A stretch of DNA of 12,772 bases from UBA1151 sp963579925 (GCA_963579925.1 CAUZJA010000064.1:1-12772); one strand, 5' to 3'. Shown: positions 1-7,997, counted from the first letter of the stretch. Numbers and translations are program-made. The notes: a model not told the origin generated them from the sequence alone.

Positions 1-3000
1 CACCCTGTGAGATTGACACTTCGTGGCTACCAGAGAAGATCCCATCGTGAATCGCTGACGTGGAAGCAACGTGTGCCTTCGACATGTACGGGTCGTGACC
101 AACCGAATCAATCGGGTTATGAGTGTCGAAGTCTGATTTCCGCGGGTTATGGAAGCTGGTGTCAAATCCATTGTGCAAGTTGGACCCGGCGCCATCGTGC
201 GAACCACCCTGAGACGCAACGAAGTCATGCCCAACACCTGAGTAGATGCCATCATGGACGTCACTTGTCGCCGGGTCGTGATCACTTGAAATATCTGCGC
301 TGTGACCGGTGGAGATCGCTGCGCCGTGGCCACCATCTGAAATCTCCGGTGAGTGGTTCCCAGAGAAAATTCCATCATGAATGGCAGAAGTATCGGATTC
401 GTGGAGACCGGAGAGGAACGCATCATGACCAAGTGAGGCAATCGGGTCGTGCTCATTAAATCCAGACTGTACTGACTCGTGGAATCCAGAGTCGCGTCCG
501 TTGTGGATGTTTGATCCAGATTCGTCGTGCTTACCACCCTCAGAATTGACCACCAGGTGGTTTGACGTCACGAATCCATCGTGAACGTCTGAGACCGAGC
601 CATCATGGAGCTTTGAGAAGTACTCATCGTGACCACTTGAGTTAACCACATCGTGATTACCGTCAGAAGTGTTAGAGGAGTGAGACTTCGAGAAGACCCC
701 ATCGTGGACATCTGATGTTGTGAAATCGTGGTTCTCTGATAGGTACGGATCGTGCCCCACGGAGTCTCGGGGATCATGGAATCCCCCATCAGAGTCGAAC
801 GCGAAGTGGACCGTTGAGAACGCGCCATCATGAATGTCAGACGAGCTTGGGATGTGGTTCTCTGAGAAGAACGCGTCATGACCAAATGACGCTTGTGGAT
901 CATGCCCACTTGAGAGGGTTGTGTCGTGGAAGTTTGTGAAGGTTCCATCGTGCAACGCAGATGTTCCACCATCGTGTTGCGCAGAAATGTACGGATCGTG
1001 GCCACCGGTTGAGTCAACCGCGGAGTGCGAACCACCCTGTGAGGCGTGCGAATCGTGTGATGTCGATTGGAATCCATCATGAATCGCTGACGTGGATGCA
1101 ACGTGGTTGTTCGACATGAAGGCATCGTGACCACTCGATCGCGACGGATCGTGGCCTCCATCGGACATCACCGCACTATGAGCTGTTTGAGACGAGAAGC
1201 CATCATGAATATCGGAAACGGTACCGTCGTGCCCTTCGGAGAGCCACGCGTCATGACCGCTGGAATGCTGAGAACTGTGAGCGTCGAAGTCTGAGTCCCG
1301 CGAGTCGTGGAAATTCGTATTTATTCCATTGTGGACATCGGAGATTGACCCATCGTGCGAACCACCCTCAGACGCCATTGCGTCGTGCTCGGTCGAGGAA
1401 AATCCATCATGGATAGCCGATGTCCCTGCATTGTGGTTCTCTGAGAAGAAGACATCATGGCCAAGTGAGATCTGAGGGTCGTGACCTGAACCAGAGTCGA
1501 ATGGATCATGCACTTTAGAGAAGACCCCATCGTGCAACTCAGAAGTAGTCGCTATGTGTGTCAATGATGCTGAGAACAGCGAGTCATGACCCTTATCTTG
1601 CAACTCTGAGAGAAGAATCTCGTGAGAGTCAGATAACGTCGAATCATGTCCCCCAGAAATGTCCGGGTTGTGAATGCTTGAGATCGCACTATCGTGAGAT
1701 GAGGACTTGGTTGGATCGTGGTTCTGAGACTGCTGGAAGTCATGACCACTCGAACTCTGTGTTGAGTCGTGCGCGCCTGACTGGGTGGCATCGTGCTGCG
1801 AAGACTGGAACGGATCGTGTCCCGACGCTGACTGTGTCGCGTCGTGGCTCGCCGAGGCGGCGGAATCATGAGCATCCGAGATCGCCGGCGAGTGGCCGCT
1901 GCTGCTCAAGGAGGATTCGTGCGCCCCAGACTTGGTCGCGTCGTGCATCGCCGAGTCTGATGGGAGGTGACCTAAGACCGAAATCGAGGGCGTGTGCGCA
2001 CCGGAGGCCGTCGAATCGTGCGAGTTTGAGAAAAAATCATCATGGCCTGAGCTCGAAAGGAATGACTCGTGCGGGAAACTGAACGATGCAGAAGGATCGT
2101 GCGGCACAGCCGAAAGTAGTGGGTCATGGCCACCTGACGACCAGCCTGGCTCGTGCAGTGAGGATTTTATGGCCACGTGGGAGGCCGAGGTTACCGGGCT
2201 ATGACCTGCCGCCGATGCGGTCGCGTCATGCGCGTCTGAAGTGCTGACATTATGCGAGGCTGAATCACTTGGCTGGTGACCGGAATCGGATTGGACCGAG
2301 TCGTGTGCGCTCGAGTCAAATGAGTCGTGGGCTTCGGATACTGTCGGGTCATGGCTGCTGGAGAGCGTTGCATCGTGGCTACCACCGGAGCCGGAACCCA
2401 CCTGTTTGTCAGATGTTTCCCCGATTGCGAACGGCGTTGGCCAGCTACCATCCCACGGCGTTCCAACGCCCTTCTCACCCAGCGTGTCCTGCAGGCGTAC
2501 TTCGCTGATCATATAGCGCCACCAGGTCCCGTCATGCAGCGAACCCAGATCTGTTCCAACCACTACCATCTTTTTCTCGCCAGCCGGCAGGTCGACGATA
2601 GGGAAGTCCGCAAGTTCCCACTCTGCCGCTGAGTCCCATGCACCATTGCCATTGAAATCCACCAACACGTTGACGAACCCACTTTGGGTGGATGTGGAAC
2701 CGTTCGTAACTTTCAGCGTCAGCGGATTTTTTTCCGGCGTACCGTCATCGCCGTTATCGCCGTCTACCTGGTTCGAGTCACCCTCGCCATCCACCGCTTT
2801 TCCGAAGTGAAGGGCGTTGAAGTTAACGTGACGCGACCCATCGCTGGCAAGTAGCGAGGGGAATCTCATGCCGTCCACCCCATCTGGAGCGTCACCGAAG
2901 TCAAGCAACGTAACGTTTTGCGTAATGAGAGTGCAGTTGCATACGGTCGTGCCCGAGATGGTGGTCTTGGTAGATGTGGCTCCTCCATCCGCATACTCGG

Positions 3001-4054
3001 TGCCCAATCCGGCATCAATTCCCGTCTCACCTTCGATGGCGAGGAACAGATCGCCATGACCGTCACTTGTTCGCCTGATGCCTATTGCACCAATCCTGCC
3101 GTCGGACTCACTACCAACCGTGGTTGGAGGGACAAAGTAACAGGCAAGCAATTCAGGGGTCGTAGTGGATATCGCGCTAACGGCGCCCGCGAACGGTTGG
3201 CCATCGAAGCTGCAAGTAAAACTATCGATGTTGATGTACGGCAGTGCAGACCCAGATAGCCGGAGTTGGAACGCATTTACCCCTGAAGGAATATTCTCGC
3301 CAAACACATGAATGGTCGAGGTAGAACCGATGCTAGGCAGATCAACAGAAGATTCTTCTAACTGCGTTATCGTGCTCGTGGAGCTACCGCCCATAACTTC
3401 TCTGCAGGCATTGAAATCTGAGGATCCAGTATCCGGAGGCTCGAAACACCATTCCTCATTCACTATGCTCATTCCCGCTGCCGCCCCTCCAGGAAAGATC
3501 TTAATGCCCGAGCGGGGGGCCTCGTCTGCTTCGCCGGCCACATAAGCGCCAGAAACCCCATCGGAAGCCCGGTTATCTGTAAAGATCAGCCTCGCGGTGT
3601 CTCCAAGCATTTCTTCGCCGGAATCGCGATCAACGAAGAAATGCACAATTTCGAACATTGTTCCCTGCGATGGGTCGTGCAATCCATCTAATACTCCCGA
3701 AGGGGGCAAGGTGACGTTCAAGTTCCCAAGAGAGCCAGATCCGGTAAGGGACAATGCAGTCATCTCGAGTGGGACCCCACCGTCGCCGACTGTTCCGTAC
3801 CTGATAGTTGATGTGCCCGTGAGTGAATATTCGAACGGTGAGCCTGCATCCGGCTCAATGTCAAGGTCAGCAAATACTTTGAAGACTAATTCGGTTGCTG
3901 GGGCGGGGATTGCATCGGTACTGACGTCATTGCTGTTCGCAAGCACTACTGAAAGAGGAATCAGAACCGCGCCAAGCAGCAACAGGAACGCGAATGCGCC
4001 GATCCAACTCTTTGGAATCGTCCTGTGGACTAGCCTTGCGGTTTCTGTGCTCAT
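1..4054 (-). CDS. Giant exported protein: GEVED-like domain plus His-Asp octapeptide array (C-terminus off the window)
   Basis: Reading codons down from the ATG at 4054, I find no stop to the left edge: 1351 codons, with the C-terminus missing. The start is supported by an in-frame TGA a few codons upstream. The only Shine-Dalgarno candidate, GGGAG (minus strand, 4071-4067), is 12 bases away, so it is weak. Residues 18-39 are a hydrophobic signal or anchor segment after a basic N-terminus, so the protein is probably exported. Residues 40-380 are beta-rich looking, with six Cys in the N-terminal half, several TSTI-like motifs and no family I recognise. Residues 385-551 resemble a GEVED domain: DFGDAPDG (385-392), a GSRH segment, VDGEGD, VDFNGNGAWD (about 465-474), and a closing GETSDKQ where GEVEDY is usual. 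A GSGSGG linker (to 558) leads into at least 94 xxHDxxxS octads with no Cys. The role is unknown; a surface fibre, adhesin or metal-binding protein is inference. Confidence 0.9.
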   Translation of the reverse strand, partial: MSTETARLVHRTIPKSWIGAFAFLLLLGAVLIPLSVVLANSNDVSTDAIPAPATELVFKVFADLDIEPDAGSPFEYSLTGTSTIRYGTVGDGGVPLEMTALSLTGSGSLGNLNVTLPPSGVLDGLHDPSQGTMFEIVHFFVDRDSGEEMLGDTARLIFTDNRASDGVSGAYVAGEADEAPRSGIKIFPGGAAAGMSIVNEEWCFEPPDTGSSDFNACREVMGGSSTSTITQLEESSVDLPSIGSTSTIHVFGENIPSGVNAFQLRLSGSALPYINIDSFTCSFDGQPFAGAVSAISTTTPELLACYFVPPTTVGSESDGRIGAIGIRRTSDGHGDLFLAIEGETGIDAGLGTEYADGGATSTKTTISGTTVCNCTLITQNVTLLDFGDAPDGVDGMRFPSLLASDGSRHVNFNALHFGKAVDGEGDSNQVDGDNGDDGTPEKNPLTLKVTNGSTSTQSGFVNVLVDFNGNGAWDSAAEWELADFPIVDLPAGEKKMVVVGTDLGSLHDGTWWRYMISEVRLQDTLGEKGVGTPWDGSWPTPFAIGETSDKQVGSGSGGSHDATLSSSHDPTVSEAHDSFDSSAHDSVQSDSGHQPSDSASHNVSTSDAHDATASAAGHSPVTSASHVAIKSSLHEPGWSSGGHDPLLSAVPHDPSASFSFPHESFLSSSGHDDFFSNSHDSTASGAHTPSISVLGHLPSDSAMHDATKSGAHESSLSSSGHSPAISDAHDSAASASHDATQSASGHDPFQSSQHDATQSGAHDSTQSSSGHDFQQSQNHDPTKSSSHDSAISSIHNPDISGGHDSTLSDSHEILLSELQDKGHDSLFSASLTHIATTSELHDGVFSKVHDPFDSGSGHDPQISLGHDVFFSENHNAGTSAIHDGFSSTEHDAMASEGGSHDGSISDVHNGINTNFHDSRDSDFDAHSSQHSSGHDAWLSEGHDGTVSDIHDGFSSQTAHSAVMSDGGHDPSRSSGHDAFMSNNHVASTSAIHDGFQSTSHDSHASQGGSHSAVDSTGGHDPYISAQHDGGTSALHDGTFTNFHDTTLSSGHDPQASFGHDAFFSENHIPSSSDIHDGAFSTVHFAFDSDGGFHDPRDSVGHDPYLSENHDFTTSDVHDGVFSKSHSSNTSDGNHDVVNSSGHDEYFSKLHDGSVSDVHDGFVTSNHLVVNSEGGKHDESGSNIHNGRDSGFHESVQSGFNEHDPIASLGHDAFLSGLHESDTSAIHDGIFSGNHSPEISDGGHGAAISTGHSADISSDHDPATSDVHDGIYSGVGHDFVASQGGSHDGAGSNLHNGFDTSFHNPRKSDFDTHNPIDSVGHDPYMSKAHVASTSAIHDGIFSGSHEVSISQG
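2..2380 (-). repeat. Coding tandem array of about 94 degenerate 24-base (xxHDxxxS) units
   Basis: Residues 559-1351 of the minus-strand gene divide into about 94 consecutive units by my hand count, averaging 8.4 residues. Each usually has His at position 3, Asp (sometimes Asn, Glu or Ser) at 4 and Ser (sometimes Thr) at 8. Examples are SHDATQS, AIHDGFQS and VGHDPYMS. Some units carry one or two extra residues before His, often Gly. On the plus strand this shows as atcgtg or atcatg recurring roughly every 24 bases. Units 1-33 (1541-2380) are irregular and rich in Ala, Thr, Gln and Ser. Units 34-92 (56-1540) form ten higher-order modules with five- or eight-octad periods. The array continues past the left edge. 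Confidence 0.92.
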
Positions 4055-4221
4055 GTACTGACAGGGCTCCCTGCTTGATCACGATCATCTCATTCACCGT
4101 GCGATGCCACGTATCTCACCTGACCTGGTCGCCTCTTCAAACACCCAGATTATTCAGGCGCACACGCGCGTCACTTCAGGAAGAAAACCTTCCCAAGCCT
4201 TCGCAAGTTACCTCATCTGGC

Positions 4222-4250
4222 ATTCTTGCGCAATAAAGAATCAGTGACAA
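4222..4250 (-). promoter_or_regulatory. Candidate sigma70-type promoter for the HD-repeat gene
   Basis: On the minus strand TTGTCA (4250-4245, 5/6 to TTGACA) is followed after 17 bases by AAGAAT (4227-4222, 4/6 to TATAAT). It would give a leader of about 160 bases before the ATG at 4054. It was found by eye only, and in an AT-rich region such matches arise by chance. Confidence 0.25.
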
Positions 4251-4324
4251 AAACGTTATTTCTTTTCAATGTTGAGCACAGTGGGAGTTCTATCCAATTT
4301 GAAATACGCATTTACACCCAGTAA

Positions 4325-4351
4325 TTGACTAAATCATTACGCGCAAATAAT
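4325..4351 (+). promoter_or_regulatory. Candidate promoter for lpdA with overlapping dyad
   Basis: TTGACT (4325-4330, 5/6 to the -35 consensus) precedes AATAAT (4346-4351, 5/6 to the -10) with a short 15-base spacer. The -35 lies inside the inverted repeat GTAAT-N10-ATTAC (4321-4340), a plausible repressor site. Another -10-like hexamer, TATAGT at 4470-4475, sits nearer the gene but has no good -35. The choice between them is uncertain. Confidence 0.3.
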
Positions 4352-4507
4352 CCCTGTCTCCCCGAACAAAACATCAGTCCTGCTACCACGCCAAACAACA
4401 ATCGCCTATTGCCCCTGCGAAATCACGTATAAAATCGATATTCCCGAAATCTCACCCGTGACATCGAACTATAGTGAGAACAGATATCAACTCCTGGAGA
4501 ACCTTGA

Positions 4508-5917
4508 ATGCCAGAAACTAATTTCGACCTTGTTGTGATCGGTGCAGGCCCTGGCGGCTACCATGCCGCAATTCGCGGGGCGCAACTGGGCCTCAAGGTG
4601 GCGATCGTTGAAAAAGACGACGGCACCGGAATCGCTGGCATTGGTGGGGTTTGCCTCAACTGGGGCTGTATCCCAAGCAAGTCCCTCTTAAAGAACGCTG
4701 AGCTGGTAAATACCCTCTCCAATGCTGATGACTGGGGAATTTCGTTCGATAACTTGTCCGCAGACATTTCAAAAGCTATCGACCGCTCACGCAAAGTCTC
4801 CGCCCAGCTTGTTCAGGGTATTGGTTACTTGCTCAAGCAGAACAAGGTCGAAATCATCCGCGGTGCCGCAACGCTGACCAGCGCAACCACCGTCTCTATC
4901 GACGATGGCACAACACTCACCGCGAAGAACATCGTTCTATCCACGGGCGCTCGTGCCCGCAGCCTCCCCGGTCTTGAGATTGACGGGGAGAAGATCATCA
5001 CTAGTCGTCAGGCACTTGAAACCCGCGTCGCACCAAAGGCCATAGGAATTATCGGCGGAGGTGCTATTGGCGCTGAGTTCGCCTACTTCTTCCGAGCGTA
5101 CGGGGCTGAGGTAACCATCTTTGAGATGCTGCCCCACCTGGTACCAACGGAAGACGAGGATGTCTCCGTTGAGCTTGAAAGAGCGTTCAAAAAGCAGGGA
5201 ATCAAGTTTGTAACAAGCGCACGCGTAAATGGTGCCGAAGCAAGCGGCGATGGCATGGTGATCAAATACCACGCCAACGGCGAAGACTCTGAGTTCGAGT
5301 GCGACAAGATCCTTCTGGGCGTGGGCGTGCAACCCAACACAGACAACCTAGGTCTTGAGTCCGCAGGCGTGACTCTGGACGCGCGCTGCTTCATTGAGAT
5401 CGACGATCGCATGCAGACTTCAGCCCCCGGTGTCTACGCCGTTGGAGATGTCACCGGAAAGATGCTGCTGGCCCATGTGGCATTCGCACAGGGTGTCGCA
5501 GCCGCTGAAGCCATCGCAGGCCGAGACCCCGAGCCGCTGGACTACACGAATATGCCTCGAGCTGTGTACTGCGAACCCCAGATTGCCGGTGTTGGCCTCA
5601 CAGAGACGCAGGCCAAAGAGCAGGGCTACGAAGTTGAAATTGGCAAGGTCCCGTGGCGTGCTGTCGGCAAGGCAATCGCCTCCGGACACGTTGATGGCTT
5701 CACCAAGATCATTTCTGATAAGAGCTCGGGCGTTATCCTGGGTGCGGCCATGGTCGGCCCTGATGTGACTGAGTTACTGGCGGAGATCAGCGCGGTGAAG
5801 TTGCTGGAAGGTACGCCAGCGGAGATTGGCCAAACCGTCCACGCCCACCCAACGCTGTCCGAGGGAATCAAAGAGGCCGCACTAGATACCTACGGCGAAG
5901 CAATCCACTGGATCTAG
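4508..5917 (+). CDS. lpdA: Dihydrolipoyl dehydrogenase (E3)
   Basis: This is the FAD flavoenzyme that reoxidises dihydrolipoamide with NAD+ for the pyruvate and 2-oxoglutarate dehydrogenase complexes, branched-chain complexes or the glycine cleavage system. At 469 residues it has the usual family length. Visible motifs are the FAD Rossmann GAGPGG (12-17), the redox disulfide CLNWGC (C49/C54), the NAD-binding GGGAIG in the middle domain, a second FAD motif around AVGDVTG, and the C-terminal catalytic HAHPTLSE (His447, Glu452). The start is fixed by GGAGA at 4496-4500, 7 bases before ATG. The loop before the disulfide carries a short Gly/Ile-rich stretch (GTGIAGIGG), slightly longer than in typical E3s. 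No E1 or E2 gene lies in the window, so the complex it serves cannot be told. It is probably monocistronic, as a hairpin follows. Confidence 0.96.
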   Translation: MPETNFDLVVIGAGPGGYHAAIRGAQLGLKVAIVEKDDGTGIAGIGGVCLNWGCIPSKSLLKNAELVNTLSNADDWGISFDNLSADISKAIDRSRKVSAQLVQGIGYLLKQNKVEIIRGAATLTSATTVSIDDGTTLTAKNIVLSTGARARSLPGLEIDGEKIITSRQALETRVAPKAIGIIGGGAIGAEFAYFFRAYGAEVTIFEMLPHLVPTEDEDVSVELERAFKKQGIKFVTSARVNGAEASGDGMVIKYHANGEDSEFECDKILLGVGVQPNTDNLGLESAGVTLDARCFIEIDDRMQTSAPGVYAVGDVTGKMLLAHVAFAQGVAAAEAIAGRDPEPLDYTNMPRAVYCEPQIAGVGLTETQAKEQGYEVEIGKVPWRAVGKAIASGHVDGFTKIISDKSSGVILGAAMVGPDVTELLAEISAVKLLEGTPAEIGQTVHAHPTLSEGIKEAALDTYGEAIHWI

Positions 5918-5956
5918 GTGCCTGCCGCACGGGCACGTATAAGAAAAAACAAATCC

Positions 5957-5990
5957 CCCGGCTTGCGAGTGACGGTCTACGCGAGCCGGG
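5957..5990 (+). terminator. Hairpin terminator after lpdA
   Basis: CCCGGCTTGCG pairs with CGCGAGCCGGG to give an 11-bp stem with one G-T wobble and a 12-base loop, 39 bases after the lpdA stop. The plus-strand tail is T-rich but interrupted (ATATGTTGTTCTG). On the minus strand the hairpin is followed by a better T run (TTTGTTTTTTC), so it could work both ways, but no minus-strand gene ends here. Confidence 0.65.
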
Positions 5991-6102
5991 ATATGTTGTT
6001 CTGTCTTCCCTTTCTCGGACACGCTCCAGCCCCGCCTGCAACAACATGTGAATTTCCGCATCGAAGAGTCATGCGAATTCCAACTTCCCGGCGGCCCGGC
6101 CG

Positions 6103-6486
6103 ATGACCATCGCCCTGCGACAGACACAGTCCACCCAAGCCGCATTATCGCAACTCGTTACTGCGGCGGTGCTACTCACGTTCGTCTCGTTCGCGTCTGG
6201 CTGGCGTCTCTGGCTCACGCTTGAACTGACCGCCTACTTCCTCGCTAGCGGCTCAGCACTCCTCATCTACGCCAGGACCACCCGCCCTTTGCCACTCAAA
6301 ACGCTCGCTGAAACCTGGCTGCCAATCCTGCCAATTCAGTTGGTCGCCTTCTTGGTACTACTCGGCGGAGGGCTGGCAATCGCCGAAGGTGGAAGCTCAC
6401 TTTCAGGCATTGCCTTGCTTGCGGCGGGATACGGTGCACTTGCCGCTCAATCGACTTTGAGAGTACTACGGTCTGTACTTAGTTAG
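6103..6486 (+). CDS. Small hypothetical integral membrane protein
   Basis: This 127-residue protein is hydrophobic over most of its length. About four membrane segments are visible (roughly residues 15-33, 37-56, 72-94 and 97-116), joined by short polar loops, one of them basic and Pro-rich (ARTTRPLPLK). I recognise no family motif. It has no obvious Shine-Dalgarno sequence before its ATG and starts about 110 bases beyond the lpdA terminator, so its promoter is unclear. It converges on the TPR gene with only 7 bases between the stop codons, and a small CAGTC/GACTG hairpin (6490-6505) spans that junction. Regular hydrophobic periodicity and a tight fit between neighbours argue that it is real; the function is unknown. 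Confidence 0.6.
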   Translation: MTIALRQTQSTQAALSQLVTAAVLLTFVSFASGWRLWLTLELTAYFLASGSALLIYARTTRPLPLKTLAETWLPILPIQLVAFLVLLGGGLAIAEGGSSLSGIALLAAGYGALAAQSTLRVLRSVLS

Positions 6487-6493
6487 GTTCAGT

Positions 6494-7024
6494 CTATTTG
6501 GACTGCCGTCGCGCTTCTTCAAGCAGCGCATCAAGCGCTTCCCTATCCACCGCAAGTGACTGCGCCTCGTTCACGTCGTCACTGGCGGCATTCTCGTCAC
6601 CAAGAATGGCGTGGGTGGCGGCACGGTTAGCGAATGCCTCAGCGAAGCGCGGGTTGAGTCTCAGCGCCTCTGTGTAGTCCTTGATCGCTTTATCAAACTC
6701 ACCCCGTGCATGGTATGAGTTCCCTCGATCAAGGTACGTATCCGGATACGACGGGTTGAGCCGAATCGATACGTCATAGTCAACGATCGCCGCATCATGG
6801 TTGCCAGACTCAGCAAACGCAGCGCCGCGGTGCTGGTAGACGCCCGCTGTGCTGGGTGCGGCAGCAATCACCGCCGTGAATATCTGGATGGCGGACTTAA
6901 AGCGGCCTGCATCAAACTCAGCAATACCCTGCTGCATCGCATCCATCGTGCTACTGATATCCGCTATCTCAGGCTGATTATCTCTGCCTGAGAGTCGATC
7001 TATGAGATCCCTGAGCTGCTGCAC
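6494..7024 (-). CDS. Tetratricopeptide-repeat protein
   Basis: This 176-residue protein has three clear TPR units and a partial fourth (about residues 29-61, 62-95, 96-129 and 130-160), recognisable by spaced Gly/Ala/Tyr and the unit-closing LNP in RLNPSYP and RLNPRFA. Helix A of the second full unit reads AFAESGNHDAAI. There is no signal peptide or membrane segment, so it is probably a cytosolic protein-protein interaction scaffold; the partner is not evident. The start is GTG at 7024-7022 with no strong Shine-Dalgarno sequence. It lies 16 bases after the yihY-type gene on the same strand, so the two probably form an operon and translation may be partly coupled. The short N-terminal helix (residues 1-28) is charged and not part of the repeats. 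Confidence 0.88.
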   Translation of the reverse strand: MQQLRDLIDRLSGRDNQPEIADISSTMDAMQQGIAEFDAGRFKSAIQIFTAVIAAAPSTAGVYQHRGAAFAESGNHDAAIVDYDVSIRLNPSYPDTYLDRGNSYHARGEFDKAIKDYTEALRLNPRFAEAFANRAATHAILGDENAASDDVNEAQSLAVDREALDALLEEARRQSK

Positions 7025-7040
7025 GATGATTCTTAGCGAG

Positions 7041-7997
7041 CTAATCGCCGACCGACAATGGCGCTAGGACCACCGGTTGTGACCGTATGCGCCCCAAACT
7101 GCCGTGGAGTTCTCGAAGCTTCCTGCGTTGGTCGTAGGCCGACAGGAATGCGGCGTACCGGGCCGTGAACATAGCGCCTACTAGCATGATGATTGACGAC
7201 ACATACACCCACGCCATGAACGCAATTACTGCACTGATACCGCCGTACACGTCTTTGTATGCAGGGAACTCACGCAGCCACTGCACGAAAACCACAGCCG
7301 ATATGTTGAACGCGATCGATGCAAGTAAAGCCGGCAACCAGGACTCTCGAAGCCTGACACGCGTGTAAGGCAACCACGTGTAAATAATCAGGAAGGTAAC
7401 AAACATAGTTATCGGTGGGATTGATATCGCCACCCGACTCCAGAAATCGTCGGTACTGGGACCCGATTCAGGCGCCAGAACGGTGAATATTTCCTGGAAG
7501 AAGCTCAGCACCGTGGTCGTAAAGACTGATGTAACCAGAAGCAGCGATGCCCCCAACATCAGCGTGAAGTCCATCAGCCGCTCTTGGAGAAACGGACGAG
7601 TCTGCTGAATTCCCCAGATGAGATTTGTGCTCTTCCGAATGGCTCCAAACACGGTCATGGACGTCCAGATTAGACCCACCGTAGCCATCACACTCGTGAT
7701 GATCTTACCGTCGTTGACGCGATTCAGAACCGTCTGTACCAGTTGAGCATCCACCGTTGGCCACTGACGAGGAATCTCCTCCACAAGCTGGTGCTGCAAC
7801 TCCGCTGAGTTCAGCAAGAACCCGAAAATTGCCAGCACTGCCAGTAGTAGTGGGAACATCGAAAATATCGAGTAGAACGAGATTGCAGCAGCCATATATG
7901 GCCCGTTCTTGCTCAGGAATTCATTGAACGCGCTGGCACAAATCTTGATGAAATCAACACCAAGACGAAACAGGAGGCCGGGAAGCGCATTGAGCAT
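7041..7997 (-). CDS. YihY/BrkB-family (UPF0761-like) inner membrane protein
   Basis: At 318 residues this fits the YihY/virulence factor BrkB family, polytopic inner membrane proteins of unsettled function (older RNase BN annotations for the family are considered wrong). Recognisable family features are the N-terminal segment AAAISFYSIFSMFPLLL (36-52), the WTSMTVFGAIRKSTNLIW region (111-128), LPYTRVRLRESWLPALLAS (209-227), and the last block YGGISAVIAFMAWVYVSS (251-268) followed by LVGAMFTARYA. About six membrane helices are visible. The basic C-terminal tail (from about 290) is probably cytosolic. The ATG at 7997 has no strong Shine-Dalgarno sequence. It is divergent from the K+ channel gene and leads a two-gene unit with the TPR gene. 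Confidence 0.92.
   Translation of the reverse strand: MLNALPGLLFRLGVDFIKICASAFNEFLSKNGPYMAAAISFYSIFSMFPLLLAVLAIFGFLLNSAELQHQLVEEIPRQWPTVDAQLVQTVLNRVNDGKIITSVMATVGLIWTSMTVFGAIRKSTNLIWGIQQTRPFLQERLMDFTLMLGASLLLVTSVFTTTVLSFFQEIFTVLAPESGPSTDDFWSRVAISIPPITMFVTFLIIYTWLPYTRVRLRESWLPALLASIAFNISAVVFVQWLREFPAYKDVYGGISAVIAFMAWVYVSSIIMLVGAMFTARYAAFLSAYDQRRKLRELHGSLGRIRSQPVVLAPLSVGD

Larger units (their letters stand above)
4055..4507. other. Divergent intergenic region between the HD-repeat gene and lpdA
   Basis: This 453-base stretch lies between two divergently transcribed genes and holds no convincing coding sequence. It is more AT-rich than its flanks from about 4225 to 4480. It contains candidate promoters facing each way, listed separately, and the dyad GTAAT-N10-ATTAC at 4321-4340, which overlaps the lpdA promoter candidate and could be an operator. 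I see no RNA gene in it. Confidence 0.6.

Noticed and set aside
1..2380. CRISPR array or iteron-type origin suggested by regularly spaced ATCGTG/ATCATG motifs
   Set aside because: The repeated units are degenerate at third codon positions, lack constant repeats with unique spacers, and are fully explained as codons for His-Asp.
7..2632. Several open frames of 60-197 codons on both strands within the HD-repeat region
   Set aside because: They are by-products of the 24-base coding period, which keeps alternative frames open. Their translations are Arg/Ser/His-rich low-complexity sequence, and all lie inside the single continuous minus-strand frame from 4054.
3312..4236. Plus-strand frames of 77-154 codons opposite the N-terminal half of the HD-repeat protein
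   Set aside because: They are antisense to a well-supported frame with a signal segment and a GEVED-like domain, and none shows a recognisable domain or ribosome binding site.
5918..5936. GTGCC/GGCAC hairpin directly after the lpdA stop as terminator
   Set aside because: It has only a 5-bp stem, and an A-rich rather than T-rich stretch follows. The hairpin at 5957-5990 is far stronger.
5918..6106. A 62-codon plus-strand frame after lpdA
   Set aside because: It runs straight through the strong terminator hairpin, has no ribosome binding site and has a random-looking composition.
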